Below are positions 17,144-26,484 of a DNA stretch of 61,007 nt, in pieces. The notes under the pieces are model-generated. The model saw nothing but the letters and a program-made list of their open reading frames with translations. It did no database searches and was not told the DNA's origin. This DNA is from Sulfurimonadaceae bacterium (GTDB lineage Bacteria > Campylobacterota > Campylobacteria > Campylobacterales > Sulfurimonadaceae), in contig JADGDM010000001.1 in assembly GCA_016744905.1 (NCBI GenBank), positions 92,228 through 153,234 of the forward strand, in the 5' to 3' direction. How positions within the stretch are numbered: the first letter of the stretch is position 1; each line of letters opens with the position of its first letter. A program made the translations under genes and the position numbers.

Positions 17144-17453
17144 ACAAGTAAAATCAAAGAAAAAACTTATCTCTAAGGTCTTAGGATTTATTTTTATTCT
17201 TATTGCTCTTTCTCTCTTCTTTTGGAATAACCAGCGCACTGTCGTAGTGACACAAGAGATGCGTGCAGCTGCTAATGTTGCGAGGATGGAAGCGCATGTC
17301 AACAGAAATCAAGTCAGTTCCAAGTCCTCTTCACATAGCGCTACTTTACAAGAACTCAAAGATCGACAAAAAGAACACATTCAGATATTGCTTATAAGTA
17401 TGATTTTATTTGGAATAGGTTTTTTAGTGTATGGATTTATCAAAAAAGATTGA
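17136..17453 (+). CDS. Small two-pass membrane protein
   Basis: The 105-residue product has two transmembrane segments (VLGFIFILIALSLFFW near residues 15-30 and IQILLISMILFGIGFLVYGF near 80-100). Between them lies a polar, serine-rich periplasmic loop of about 50 residues. Its start overlaps the end of the receiver-domain gene by eight bases, so the two are translationally coupled. No family recognised. Confidence 0.65.
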   Translation: MIEQVKSKKKLISKVLGFIFILIALSLFFWNNQRTVVVTQEMRAAANVARMEAHVNRNQVSSKSSSHSATLQELKDRQKEHIQILLISMILFGIGFLVYGFIKKD

Positions 17454-17460
17454 GAAATTA

Positions 17461-18045
17461 TTATTTCTCAATGACTTTAATATCTGAAGGGTTGGCAGTT
17501 TGTGAAAAAGTATCAATAAGCTTGGCTTCTTGGTCCTGAGAGAGTTTACCTGAGGAGAGTGTATCTAACATCTTTTCGGCCATGTGATAACGCATCTCTT
17601 GCTCTTTTAGAATGCGTTGTTGCTCTAAATCATCTTGATGCATCTGTACTTTACTTTTACGATTTTTTTGAGCATTAAAAAAGATATAGAAAGCGATAAT
17701 CGAAGTAAGAATGCCTACTAAAATTAATAACCATTTTTGAATATTAAAGGTGTTGTCCTCTTTGATAAGTTCAGTCTCATTTTTAACCAAGGCAACATCT
17801 TTATTAATAGTGGCTTTTTCAACTTCAGCAACTTGATGTATTTTGGCTACTTCTATCGCCTGTTTCATCTGAATTTCTGCAATATCTTTTTTGTTTTCTG
17901 AGTCCATCTTCATCAGACGTACTTTTTCACTTTCGCCCTTAGTTGAATTAGATTTTTGATTCATGATATAAGGATGGCTATTTCTATTATCAGAATTACA
18001 TCCACTCAGTAAAAGCAGAGTAAGGATTAAGACAAGTGTTTTCAT
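17461..18045 (-). CDS. Coiled-coil lipoprotein with a membrane segment
   Basis: The 194-residue product has a lipobox (LLLLSGC, lipidated C16), a charged helical stretch (residues about 35-95, rich in K, E and A), one strong hydrophobic segment ([19 protein letters not shown]), and a second coiled-coil stretch containing [22 protein letters not shown] lipidated N-terminus plus an internal membrane helix is unusual; the protein might bridge outer and inner membranes or be held twice in the inner one. Its start overlaps the prfB stop as ATGA. Function unknown. Confidence 0.65.
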   Translation of the reverse strand: MKTLVLILTLLLLSGCNSDNRNSHPYIMNQKSNSTKGESEKVRLMKMDSENKKDIAEIQMKQAIEVAKIHQVAEVEKATINKDVALVKNETELIKEDNTFNIQKWLLILVGILTSIIAFYIFFNAQKNRKSKVQMHQDDLEQQRILKEQEMRYHMAEKMLDTLSSGKLSQDQEAKLIDTFSQTANPSDIKVIEK

Positions 18046-19145
18046 AAAGCACCTCTACTATTTGCAATGAGGACACCTTCAATCATCTTATCAATATCTC
18101 CATCTAAAATTCCTGAGACATTGGAGAGTGCTTCATTTGATCTTGTATCCTTGACTTGTTGGTAAGGGGCCATAACATAAGAACGTATTTGATGTCCCCA
18201 TCCAATCTCACTCTTTTCAACACCATCTTTTTCTGCCTGTTGTCTCTCTAGTTCAAGTTCATAAAGACGTGATCGTAGCATCTTCATTGCGGTTGCTTTA
18301 TTTTTGTGCTGAGAACGTCCATTTTGGCACTGTACAACAACATTTGTTTCGATATGGGTGATTCGAATGGCGGACTCTGTTTTATTGACGTGTTGTCCAC
18401 CTGCACCACTAGCGCGGTAGGTATCAATACGAATATCTTTATCTTCTATTTCAATATCAATATCATCATCAATTTCAGGAGAGACCATGACCGATGAAAA
18501 TGAGGTATGTCGTTTGGCATTAGAATCAAATGGTGAAATACGAACCAGACGATGAATACCATTTTCAACTTTTAAATAACCATAAGCATTTTCACCCTTA
18601 ATAATTATCGTTGCATCTTTGATACCTGCTTCTTCCCCATTTTGATAATCTAATGTTTCAACACTAAAATCATGACGTTCCGCCCATCTTGTGTACATGC
18701 GGAGCAACATTTCTGCCCAATCCTGAGATTCTGTTCCTCCTGCGCCAGGATGAATAGATATGATGGCATTATTAGCGTCTTGAGGTGCACTTAATAGGAC
18801 TTCTATTTCCATATTTCGTGTGGCAATACCGAGTTCATCAGCTTCGCTAAATAGAAGTTCTATCGTCTCCTCATCTTTTTCTTCTTTAGCCATCTCATAA
18901 AGCTCAGTGGCATCATCAACACGATTGTCAGCGAGAGTAAATTTATTTAGTTTACGCTGGATTTGTGTTTTTTCTTTTTGAATAATTGCAGCATGAGCAG
19001 CATCATCCCAAAAGTTTTGTGAGCTCTCTAGCGCACTGATCTCTTCAAGACGAAGAGACAGAACATCAGGTTGAACAACATCTCTGATATTGTCCATTTT
19101 TATTTTTAAAGTTTTTAAAAGTTCTTTATATTCGTAATTATCCAT
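18042..19145 (-). CDS. prfB: Peptide chain release factor 2
   Basis: Class I release factor that reads UGA and UAA in the ribosomal A site. The peptidyl-tRNA hydrolysis motif GGQ is at residues 249-251 ([19 protein letters not shown]) and the RF2 anticodon-like tripeptide SPF is present ([18 protein letters not shown]). The 367-residue reading frame is continuous from [11 protein letters not shown], so there is no programmed +1 frameshift with in-frame UGA, the autoregulatory device found in many other bacteria. A coiled-coil lipoprotein gene is coupled to its stop codon. Confidence 0.97.
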   Translation of the reverse strand: MDNYEYKELLKTLKIKMDNIRDVVQPDVLSLRLEEISALESSQNFWDDAAHAAIIQKEKTQIQRKLNKFTLADNRVDDATELYEMAKEEKDEETIELLFSEADELGIATRNMEIEVLLSAPQDANNAIISIHPGAGGTESQDWAEMLLRMYTRWAERHDFSVETLDYQNGEEAGIKDATIIIKGENAYGYLKVENGIHRLVRISPFDSNAKRHTSFSSVMVSPEIDDDIDIEIEDKDIRIDTYRASGAGGQHVNKTESAIRITHIETNVVVQCQNGRSQHKNKATAMKMLRSRLYELELERQQAEKDGVEKSEIGWGHQIRSYVMAPYQQVKDTRSNEALSNVSGILDGDIDKMIEGVLIANSRGAL

Positions 19146-19163
19146 AATTGTTGCCTAATTCAG

Positions 19164-19169
19164 TATAAT
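19164..19169 (+). promoter_or_regulatory. panC promoter -10 box
   Basis: TATAAT followed by a GCG-containing discriminator (tataatgcgatt), 28 bases before the panC start. No clear -35 box, as usual for sigma-70 promoters in this phylum. Confidence 0.6.
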
Positions 19170-19197
19170 GCGATTATATTCTAAAGAGGCTTAATGA

Positions 19198-20019
19198 ATG
19201 AAGATAATAACTTCACCACATGAACTTAAAAAAGAGCTGCGCAATTTAAGTGCGAGCATTGGGTTTGTCCCTACTATGGGTGCACTGCATATTGGACATA
19301 AAAGTTTGATAGAAGCGTCAAAAAATAGTTGTGATATTACAGTCGTTTCTATCTTTGTTAATCCAACACAATTTTTAGAAGGGGAAGACCTTGACAAGTA
19401 CCCAAATAAAGAACAAGCAGATAAAAAAATTTGTGAACTTAGTGGTGTAGATTTTTTATTTTATCCCAATGCCATAGATATTTATGGAGATGATGAAGTG
19501 AGTTTGAATGCACCTAATGTACGTGGATATGTATTAGAGGGTTATACGAGAGCAGGGCATTTCAGTGGTGTATTGACTGTAGTGAATAAACTTTTAAATA
19601 TTGTTCGTCCAAGCAAAGCATTTTTTGGAAAAAAAGATGCTCAACAGTTAATGCTAATTGAGACAATGGTGGACAATCTATTTATGGATGTTGAAATAGT
19701 ACCGATGGAAACTGTTCGAGAAGATGATGGTTTGGCTTTAAGTTCACGAAATATTTATCTCAATAAAGTTGAACGTACTGAGGCACTGAAAATTTCTGGA
19801 TCATTGAAGTTGGCAACGAAAAAAGTAATGCAAAATAGTTTAGCGTGTGATGAAATAGAAAAAGAGATGGTGGAGTTTTTATCTCCTTTGAAGTGTGCGT
19901 ACTTGGCCATAGTAGATCGTGAGTTTAGACCTATTAATCGCGTTGAAATTGGTAACACAATTATTTTAATTGAAGTTTTAGTTGGACAGACTCGTTTATT
20001 GGATAATATCTGGCTCTAA
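19198..20019 (+). CDS. panC: Pantothenate synthetase
   Basis: PanC joins pantoate and beta-alanine with ATP to make pantothenate, the precursor of coenzyme A. The 273-residue protein has FVPTMGALHIGHKSLI with the HIGH motif at residues 31-34, VSIFVNPTQF, the pantoate-binding FFGKKDAQQLMLIE, and REDDGLALSSRNIYL. It is a single gene with its own promoter, not next to panB or panD. Its last 24 bases overlap the convergent ftsI gene. Confidence 0.96.
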   Translation: MKIITSPHELKKELRNLSASIGFVPTMGALHIGHKSLIEASKNSCDITVVSIFVNPTQFLEGEDLDKYPNKEQADKKICELSGVDFLFYPNAIDIYGDDEVSLNAPNVRGYVLEGYTRAGHFSGVLTVVNKLLNIVRPSKAFFGKKDAQQLMLIETMVDNLFMDVEIVPMETVREDDGLALSSRNIYLNKVERTEALKISGSLKLATKKVMQNSLACDEIEKEMVEFLSPLKCAYLAIVDREFRPINRVEIGNTIILIEVLVGQTRLLDNIWL

Positions 20020-21750
20020 ATAATTTTCATCCACTAAAATATCTACAATCTCTTTAAAGACAGGAACAGCGGTCTGAGAAGCAAAGTGGTTTGCAGTAGG
20101 CTCAACTACACTGACCCCAATAGTATATCGGTGCAGATCATCATTGGCAAATCCTACAAATGAAGTGTTGTACCGATTTACATAACGTCCTTTATGCGCA
20201 ATGTGTGCCGTTCCTGTTTTTCCACCGATAATAAGTCCCTCAGTCTTGGCTTTAAAACCTGTTCCTTCATTAACAGTTTTGATGAGAATTTTTTGCATTC
20301 TTTTAGCTGTCGCACTGGATAGAACTTGAACACTTTGCGGTGTTTCAAGTTTAATCTCAGTACCATGTTCATCTAAAAGTCTATTGGTGACCATGGGTGT
20401 TTGAGCGCGCCCACTATTATTAAATGTATTGTAGGCTTTTAGAATTTGCATTAAGTTGACAGTCATACCATACCCATAAGATGCGGTTGCTTTGAAGATT
20501 TCATCTTCTAACTGTGCAATTGAAGGAATTTTCCCCTTCTTTTCATAAGCCAAATCAATTCCGCTTTTAGTCGCAAAACCAAAGTCAATAAGTCCTTGAT
20601 AATATTCAACGGCGCCAAGCTTTTGCGAAATTTGTGCCATACCGATATTTGAGGAGTGGACGATAACATTTTCAGCACTTAACCAATCATATTTATGTTC
20701 ATCAGTAATGGTTTTGCGCCCCAATTTATAACGTCCGTTATGGCAATTAATCAGATCATATGGATTGATTAATTTTTTCTCTAAAAGTAGGGCAAATATA
20801 ATAGGTTTAAGCACAGAACCCGCTTCAAAACTGTACTCAATGGCACTGGTATTCAAAGAAGAGTAATCACTTTTTTTAATTGACTTGGGTAAAAATCTAT
20901 TGGAACTGGCAATGGTGAGTACTTTTCCTGTTTTACTCTCCATCAAAACAGTAAACACTTCTTTTGCTTTGAGTAGTTCTTTATATTTGTCGGTTACTTT
21001 TTCTATCCGTGCTTGTAAGGTAAGGGGAATATTAATCTGAATATCTAAACCATCACGTTGCATGGTTGTAAAACTTTGATTATTTAATATCATATAATTA
21101 TTGACATCACGATGACCGTAAGATTTTCCATTTTGACGTGAAGAGAGCTCTTCGTCATAAAATTTTTCTAAACCTTTAATCCCAGCAGATTTTGTATAAC
21201 CATCTTCTTCAAGTTTTTGCGGGTAACCGATAATGGGTGTGAGTACTTTTCCATAAGGATATTCTCTGGTTTCGCCACTTTCTATAATGTTAAGTCCATG
21301 TAAAATCACTCGACCACTTTTAGTAATGTACTCTAAAAAGACCTTGTGTCGTCTAAGCTCAAAGGCTAATGATTTAAGGTATTGGGCATGTTTTGGACCT
21401 ACTCGGTAACTTAAAACAACACTGCCTCTTTTTTTGCGAATGGTCTTTCGAATAGTTTTTTGATCTATTCCACTATAGATACTAAAAAGTTGGATAAATA
21501 ACTCACGTTTTTTAGGGTCAATATTTTTTGTATTGACCACTGCCTTATAAAGTTTACGTGTCGTTGCAACATGAAAACCATCAGCAGATATGATACTTCC
21601 ACGCTTGGCCTTAATACTGTTGCTGGTATACGTTGATGGAAGATGCCTCGGTTTCATGGCACTATATAGCATCGTTCCTAGAAATATAAAAAATCCGAGC
21701 AGAAGTAAAATGAAAAGAAGTATAATTTTTTTGGATCTATTTTGGTTCAT
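19996..21750 (-). CDS. ftsI: Septal transpeptidase FtsI (penicillin-binding protein 3-type)
   Basis: Class B penicillin-binding protein that cross-links septal peptidoglycan with FtsW. The 584-residue product has one N-terminal membrane anchor (IILLFILLLLGFFIFLGTML), a dimerisation/pedestal domain and a transpeptidase domain. Active-site motifs are S312xxK (AGSVLKP), SSN near residue 366 (VHSSNIGMAQ) and KTG near residue 511 (GGKTGTAH). In Campylobacter the homologue follows flgB-flgC-fliE directly; here a plus-strand gene lies between fliE and ftsI. The 3' end overlaps panC by 24 bases. Confidence 0.95.
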   Translation of the reverse strand: MNQNRSKKIILLFILLLLGFFIFLGTMLYSAMKPRHLPSTYTSNSIKAKRGSIISADGFHVATTRKLYKAVVNTKNIDPKKRELFIQLFSIYSGIDQKTIRKTIRKKRGSVVLSYRVGPKHAQYLKSLAFELRRHKVFLEYITKSGRVILHGLNIIESGETREYPYGKVLTPIIGYPQKLEEDGYTKSAGIKGLEKFYDEELSSRQNGKSYGHRDVNNYMILNNQSFTTMQRDGLDIQINIPLTLQARIEKVTDKYKELLKAKEVFTVLMESKTGKVLTIASSNRFLPKSIKKSDYSSLNTSAIEYSFEAGSVLKPIIFALLLEKKLINPYDLINCHNGRYKLGRKTITDEHKYDWLSAENVIVHSSNIGMAQISQKLGAVEYYQGLIDFGFATKSGIDLAYEKKGKIPSIAQLEDEIFKATASYGYGMTVNLMQILKAYNTFNNSGRAQTPMVTNRLLDEHGTEIKLETPQSVQVLSSATAKRMQKILIKTVNEGTGFKAKTEGLIIGGKTGTAHIAHKGRYVNRYNTSFVGFANDDLHRYTIGVSVVEPTANHFASQTAVPVFKEIVDILVDENYLEPDIIQ

Positions 21751-21788
21751 TAATGGAAATATACCCTTGTTTTCATTATAATGAGGTT

Positions 21789-22286
21789 ATGAAAAAAATA
21801 TTTATAATGATAATAATGGCGATTACTCTTTTAGGTGTTGAATTAGAATTTAATAAAGTATATGAGGGTGGGTTGAAACTTACTGCTAACAGATTGGGTG
21901 TTAATTTTTATCTCCCATTATCTTGGAAAGGTGCAGTACAAAATGATCAATCATTTAGTATGCAGCATGATGAAAAATTGGGTTATATGACAGCAAGTCG
22001 TGCTAAGATAGATAGTGTTGTAAGTGAGATGCTGCAAGAGTATTCATTTACAGAAGAAATCATCTTAAAACCTGTTACGAAGGCTAAAAAACTTACTCGA
22101 ACACTGTATAAAATAGATTATAGAGGACGTGGACTGTATAGAAATTATCAAGGGATTGGTTATATTGTAGTTGGTCCACAAAATAGAGTCGTCAAAGTGA
22201 TGAGTATTTTTAAAGAAAAAAATATAACAATGATGGATAACACTGTGATGCGTTTTGTTAGATCAATGAGCTTTACCTCGATCTAA
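21789..22286 (+). CDS. Exported protein of unknown function between ftsI and fliE
   Basis: I start at the ATG at 21789 (MKKIFIMIIMAITLLGVE), which has a gagg ribosome-binding site and opens a signal peptide; the longer reading from 21753 adds 12 unlikely residues. The mature part of about 148 residues is mixed alpha/beta, with ANRLGVNFYLPLSWKGAV and GIGYIVVGPQNRVVKVMSIF. The pattern suggests a small periplasmic domain that I cannot name. It is divergent from ftsI and converges on fliE with 13 bases between stops. Confidence 0.65.
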   Translation: MKKIFIMIIMAITLLGVELEFNKVYEGGLKLTANRLGVNFYLPLSWKGAVQNDQSFSMQHDEKLGYMTASRAKIDSVVSEMLQEYSFTEEIILKPVTKAKKLTRTLYKIDYRGRGLYRNYQGIGYIVVGPQNRVVKVMSIFKEKNITMMDNTVMRFVRSMSFTSI

Positions 22287-22299
22287 TTAAGGCATAAGA

Positions 22300-22608
22300 T
22301 TACATCTGTGTTCTAGTAATCTCTTTGTACGCATTAAGCGCTTTATTACGAACTTCTAACATAAGTTTCATACTGATCTCGGCTTTATCAATAGACAAAG
22401 CTGCTTGATGAAGATCTTTTACCTGACCTGTAGCTATATCACTCATCGCCTTCTCAGAATCCACTTGAAGTGCGTTGGTCTCGTTCATCGCATTTTTTAA
22501 CTGCTGCGCAAACTGTTCCCCACCACCTAGATTGGTTGATGTAGAACTGCCTTTATTCTTTAAAAGATCGGCAGTTGAGAGAGAAGAGAGTTGATTAATA
22601 TTGCTCAT
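22300..22608 (-). CDS. fliE: Flagellar hook-basal body complex protein FliE
   Basis: FliE links the MS ring to the proximal rod. The 102-residue product ends with the family signature DLHQAALSIDKAEISMKLML then EVRNKALNAYKEI, the conserved FliE C-terminus. It has a short S/T-rich N-terminus with GGGEQFAQQLKNAMNETNAL. It is the last gene of flgB-flgC-fliE and follows flgC after 11 bases. Confidence 0.95.
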   Translation of the reverse strand: MSNINQLSSLSTADLLKNKGSSTSTNLGGGEQFAQQLKNAMNETNALQVDSEKAMSDIATGQVKDLHQAALSIDKAEISMKLMLEVRNKALNAYKEITRTQM

Positions 22609-22619
22609 AACTTACCTTT

Positions 22620-23114
22620 TTAACCTTGTAACAGTGAAATTGCACTGTTGGCCATATTTTTTGAGCTTTCAAATGCCGCTACATTGGCTTGATATGCTCT
22701 TGTTGCTTCTACTAAATCGGCCATTTCGACAACAGGATTAATATTTGGATACGCCACATAACCTGTTGCATCTGCATCAGGATGTGAAGGGTCAAATTTC
22801 ATCTTTGGTTCGCTGTCGTCACGTACGATTTTATCAACACGTACACTCATTATATCATTATTATTGAGGTAGCCCTCTTTTCCTTCACTGAGTGGATCAG
22901 AAAAAGGAGAAGGTGATGTACCATTTAGCATGGTGTCATTAAGCAGTTTTGAGAAGTCTTCAGCTTTAAAAATAACCTCTTTTCTTCTGTATGGACCGCC
23001 TTCATCAGTTCTGGTTGTTTGTGCATTGGCGATGTTTGAAGAGATAACGTTAACACGTACTCTTTGCGCTGAAAGTCCATAACCACTGATATCAAAACTG
23101 CTTAAAAATGCCAT
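22620..23114 (-). CDS. flgC: Flagellar basal-body rod protein FlgC
   Basis: Proximal rod subunit. The 164-residue product has the N-terminal rod/hook signature (FDISGYGLSAQRVRVNVISSN, with IANAQTTRTDEGGPYRRKEV) and the C-terminal one (NPVVEMADLVEATRAYQANV, AFESSKNMANSAISLL) that together form the D0 coiled coil. It lies between flgB (9 bases upstream) and fliE. Exported by the flagellar type III apparatus, so no signal peptide is present. Confidence 0.96.
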   Translation of the reverse strand: MAFLSSFDISGYGLSAQRVRVNVISSNIANAQTTRTDEGGPYRRKEVIFKAEDFSKLLNDTMLNGTSPSPFSDPLSEGKEGYLNNNDIMSVRVDKIVRDDSEPKMKFDPSHPDADATGYVAYPNINPVVEMADLVEATRAYQANVAAFESSKNMANSAISLLQG

Positions 23115-23123
23115 GATCTATCC

Positions 23124-23552
23124 TTAATTTGTTTTCTGAGAAGCGAGGATAACTGCATTAAACATATTTACCTCTTTTTTCAAAGCTGCGGTGAGTGCTT
23201 TGTACATAGTTGAATTTTTAGAAAGTTCAGTTGTCTCAACATCTATATCAACACTGTTCCCATCATTTCTAGCTTGATGGCCGTCGCGAAAAAATGTTTT
23301 AGCTTTCATGCTTGATTCTTCTTTTGGTGCACCTAAATGTGCACTTGATGTCTGTGCCATCTGAAGTTCATTTTTATGAGACTTGAAAATTTCTTCTTTT
23401 TTGGTTGCCAAAACTTCTTCAAAACGTACATCGCGAGGTTGATAAAATGGGGTATCAGCATTGGCTATATTGCCGGCTATTAGGTCTTGGCGTGCTGCAC
23501 GATAATCCATTGCGCTGGCCATTAATGCATGTGCTTTTGATAACTCAACCAT
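23124..23552 (-). CDS. flgB: Flagellar basal-body rod protein FlgB
   Basis: Proximal rod subunit and first gene of the flgBC-fliE operon. I start at the ATG at 23552 (MVELSKAHALM), preceded by gaggagatatt; the frame extends upstream to 23585 but without a comparable ribosome-binding site. Family features: RQDLIAGNIANADTPFYQPRDVRF near the N-terminus and NSVDIDVETTELSKNSTMYKA near the C-terminus. The resulting 142 residues is the usual length. Confidence 0.95.
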   Translation of the reverse strand: MVELSKAHALMASAMDYRAARQDLIAGNIANADTPFYQPRDVRFEEVLATKKEEIFKSHKNELQMAQTSSAHLGAPKEESSMKAKTFFRDGHQARNDGNSVDIDVETTELSKNSTMYKALTAALKKEVNMFNAVILASQKTN

Positions 23553-23675
23553 AATATCTCCTCTTTGTTTGACTGTAGTAAGCAATTTCTATACCAAATC
23601 TAACTTTTTACTTTTTAGATGTGTCTTCAGTAAAAATGGGTAAAATCTCATTAATATTATAACATAGGCGGGATA

Positions 23676-24860
23676 ATGGCAGATCGAAAACTCTTTTTAC
23701 TGGTGAGCATGATTATTGCCATCGGAATAATTATGAGTTATTCACTCTCGACATATATTGTGCTACTTTTCAATACCAATGAATTCCATTTTGCTCTACG
23801 TCAGATGGTATTTGGAATAGCCTCTATTCTAATCATGTTTACATTGGCGCAGCAAGATCCCAATAAAGTACTACAACCCTTAGGACTACTTTTCTTTTTA
23901 GGTGGGGCTTTTTTAATGTTTATCATGCCATTTTTACCAGCCTCTTTGGTCACAGAAGTTGGTGGTGCAGCGCGCTGGATAAAGTTGTTTGGATTTTCCC
24001 TTGCGCCTGTTGAGTTTTTTAAAGTAGGCTTTGTCTATTTTTTAGCTTGGAGTTTTGATAGACGTTTGGGTCAAGCAGGACCTATCGGTATTAAAGAAGA
24101 GTTTTTACGATTTTTACCGTATGCATTTATTTTTTTTGTTGTTGTTTTTCTTATTGCCGTGATGCAAAATGACTTGGGACAGATTATTGTTCTGGCTTTG
24201 ACACTGGCTTTTATGATGCTTTTTGCAGGAAGTAGTTTTAAGTTTTTTATGGCGATAACGCTCTCGTCTATATTGGCGTTTATCTTGATTATTGTGAGTT
24301 CAGATCATCGTATCTTACGTATTAAATCATGGTGGGCAACAGCGCAGAGTGTTATTTTGGCTATTTTTCCCGAGTCTATCGCTTCACAACTACGCGTTGA
24401 GGCGAATGAAGAAGCGTATCAGATAGGGCACTCTTTAAATGCTATCAGCAATGGGGGTATCTTTGGTGTTGGTTTTGGAAATGGAAGCTTTAAATTGGGC
24501 TTTCTATCAGAGGTGCATACGGATTTTGTTTTAGCAGGAATTGCAGAAGAGTTTGGATTTATTGGGGTGTTCTTTGTTACATTTTTATTTATCTGGTCTT
24601 TACAACGTATCTTTAAAATCGCGAACCGCTCAGAACAGAGAGTACATTATCTATTTTCTTTGGGGGTAGGATTACTTCTGGTTTTTGCCTTTATGTTAAA
24701 TGCTTATGGGATTAGTGGACTCACGCCTATTAAAGGTATCTCCGTGCCATTTTTGAGCTACGGGGGCTCATCTATGATTGCGGCTTCTTTTGCAGTGGGT
24801 ATGGTTTTGATGATTTCACGGCGCGCACGCGTTGATGAAAAGAAGAGGGGTTTATCATGA
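23676..24860 (+). CDS. ftsW: Cell-division peptidoglycan polymerase FtsW
   Basis: SEDS-family glycosyltransferase that polymerises septal peptidoglycan with FtsI. The 394-residue product has about ten membrane segments and the SEDS motifs GGAARWIKLFGFSLAPVEFFK, MQNDLGQIIVLALTLAFMM, GFGNGSFKLGFLSEVHTDFV and GLTPIKGISVPFLSYGGSSM. The adjacent murG (four-base overlap, ATGA) favours FtsW over the rod-shape protein RodA. A ribosome-binding site (aggcgggata) precedes the ATG. Confidence 0.95.
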   Translation: MADRKLFLLVSMIIAIGIIMSYSLSTYIVLLFNTNEFHFALRQMVFGIASILIMFTLAQQDPNKVLQPLGLLFFLGGAFLMFIMPFLPASLVTEVGGAARWIKLFGFSLAPVEFFKVGFVYFLAWSFDRRLGQAGPIGIKEEFLRFLPYAFIFFVVVFLIAVMQNDLGQIIVLALTLAFMMLFAGSSFKFFMAITLSSILAFILIIVSSDHRILRIKSWWATAQSVILAIFPESIASQLRVEANEEAYQIGHSLNAISNGGIFGVGFGNGSFKLGFLSEVHTDFVLAGIAEEFGFIGVFFVTFLFIWSLQRIFKIANRSEQRVHYLFSLGVGLLLVFAFMLNAYGISGLTPIKGISVPFLSYGGSSMIAASFAVGMVLMISRRARVDEKKRGLS

Positions 24861-25879
24861 AAATAGCAATAACTGGTGGTGGAACAGGTGGGCATCTAAG
24901 TATCGCAAAAGCCTTGGCACATGCCTGTGTTAATGATGGCAATGAAGTGATATTTATCGGTTCACTCAGTGGTCAAGACCAATCTTGGTTTGATAATGAT
25001 GACACAGATTTTCATAATAGGTATTTTCTAAATACAGCAGGCGTTGTTAATAAAAAGGGTATTAAAAAGGTATTTTCACTTTTTAATATCATCACTGCTA
25101 TGTTTAAAAGTCTTCGTATTTTACAAAAAGAGAAAATTAGTGCAGTGATTAGTGTGGGTGGATTTTCGTCTGCTCCCGCTTCTATAGCCGCTATCGCCTC
25201 TAGACGTCCACTTTTTATTCATGAGCAAAATGCGGTAGAAGGCAGTTTAAATAAACTTTTAAAACCTTACTCAAAGCTGTTTTTTAGTTCTTACGATAAA
25301 AACTCTTTAGTAGACTCTTATCCTGTAAATGATAAATTCTTTAAAACACAAAGAGTACGCACTGATTTGAAAACTATTATTTTCCTAGGTGGTTCACAAG
25401 GGGCAACAGCTATTAATGACTTGGCTTTAGAAATAGCACCCTATCTTAAAAAACGCAATATTAAGATTATTCATCAGTGTGGTGCAAGAGATTTAGAACG
25501 TCTTATCAATGCGTATAAAGTTCTAGATGTAGAGGTGAATCTTTTTGATTTTTCTAAAAAATTGGATGTTTTAATGCAGCGCGCTGATATGGCGATCTCG
25601 CGTTCAGGAGCGAGCACCTTATGGGAACTTTGTGCCAATGCCTTACCAACATTTTTTGTCCCTTATCCTTACGCAGCAGGTGATCATCAGTTTCACAACG
25701 CCAATTTTATTGTTCAAGAAGAACTTGGTTGGTGTGAGCGCGAAGGAGAGCATCTTTATGAAACATTACTTAGTGCACTAGAAGAGGGTATTACCGATAA
25801 AAGTGAACGTTTAAGTAAGGTTTTAAAGCCTAATGGCGCAGAGATGATAATCAATGAAGTAGAGAAGGTGGTACGTTAA
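24857..25879 (+). CDS. murG: UDP-GlcNAc transferase MurG (lipid II synthesis)
   Basis: MurG transfers GlcNAc from UDP-GlcNAc to lipid I, giving lipid II at the cytoplasmic face. The 340-residue product has the N-terminal GGGTGGHLSIAKALA, the central VGGFSSAPASIAA with FIHEQNAVEGSLNKLL, the Rossmann turn FLGGSQGATAINDLA, and the donor-binding SRSGASTLWELCANALPTFF with PYPYAAGDHQFHNA. It overlaps ftsW by four bases and shares one base with the DedA gene downstream, so the three are one translational unit. Confidence 0.97.
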   Translation: MKIAITGGGTGGHLSIAKALAHACVNDGNEVIFIGSLSGQDQSWFDNDDTDFHNRYFLNTAGVVNKKGIKKVFSLFNIITAMFKSLRILQKEKISAVISVGGFSSAPASIAAIASRRPLFIHEQNAVEGSLNKLLKPYSKLFFSSYDKNSLVDSYPVNDKFFKTQRVRTDLKTIIFLGGSQGATAINDLALEIAPYLKKRNIKIIHQCGARDLERLINAYKVLDVEVNLFDFSKKLDVLMQRADMAISRSGASTLWELCANALPTFFVPYPYAAGDHQFHNANFIVQEELGWCEREGEHLYETLLSALEEGITDKSERLSKVLKPNGAEMIINEVEKVVR

Positions 25880-26484
25880 TGTTGGCAGAACTGGCTCAAT
25901 GGTTAGTAGAAATGGTTCTCGGATATGGGTATTTCGGTATCTATGTTTTGATGAGTATTGAAAGCTCTTTTATCCCTTTTCCTAGTGAGATTGTTCTTAT
26001 CCCTGCTGGATATTTGGCCTCACAAGGGCAGATGGATATGACATTGATTGTCGCTGTTTCATTAGCGGGTTCACTCACGGGTGCTTTTATCAACTACTAC
26101 CTTGCTTTTTTTATAGGACGAACCTTTTTAGAGCGTTATGGAAAGTTCTTTTTTATCTCGCAGAGCGCGCTGGATAAAATGGACAAGTACTTTGACAAAC
26201 ATGGACACATCTCCACCTTCATAGGTCGCCTTATCCCAGGTATTCGTCAACTTATCTCCATCCCCGCAGGTCTGGCAAAAATGAATATTAATGTTTTTGC
26301 GCTCTACAGCGCGCTAGGTGCTTTGATCTGGAGTATTGTTTTGGTTGTGATTGGTTACGCAGTGGGTGAAAATGAAGAACTCATTAAAACCTATCTTCAT
26401 CAGATTACTCTGGCAACGATAGGTGTGTTAGTGGTTCTTGGTGGCGTCTATTATCTTCTTCAAAGAAGAAGAGCAAAGGCTTAA
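25879..26484 (+). CDS. DedA-family membrane protein
   Basis: The 201-residue inner-membrane protein has the DedA/SNARE-associated domain: ESSFIPFPSEIVLIPAGYLA, then GSLTGAFINYYLAFFIGRTF, and FIGRLIPGIRQLISIPAGLAKM. DedA proteins are proposed to recycle undecaprenyl phosphate or flip phospholipids; its coupling to ftsW-murG would suit undecaprenyl-phosphate recycling in wall synthesis (inference). The ATG overlaps the murG stop (taATG). The stop overlaps by four bases the convergent small lipoprotein gene. Confidence 0.92.
   Translation: MLAELAQWLVEMVLGYGYFGIYVLMSIESSFIPFPSEIVLIPAGYLASQGQMDMTLIVAVSLAGSLTGAFINYYLAFFIGRTFLERYGKFFFISQSALDKMDKYFDKHGHISTFIGRLIPGIRQLISIPAGLAKMNINVFALYSALGALIWSIVLVVIGYAVGENEELIKTYLHQITLATIGVLVVLGGVYYLLQRRRAKA

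Noticed and set aside
18042-19145. Programmed frameshift in prfB
   Set aside because: The frame is continuous from the start codon, with no in-frame UGA near codon 25.
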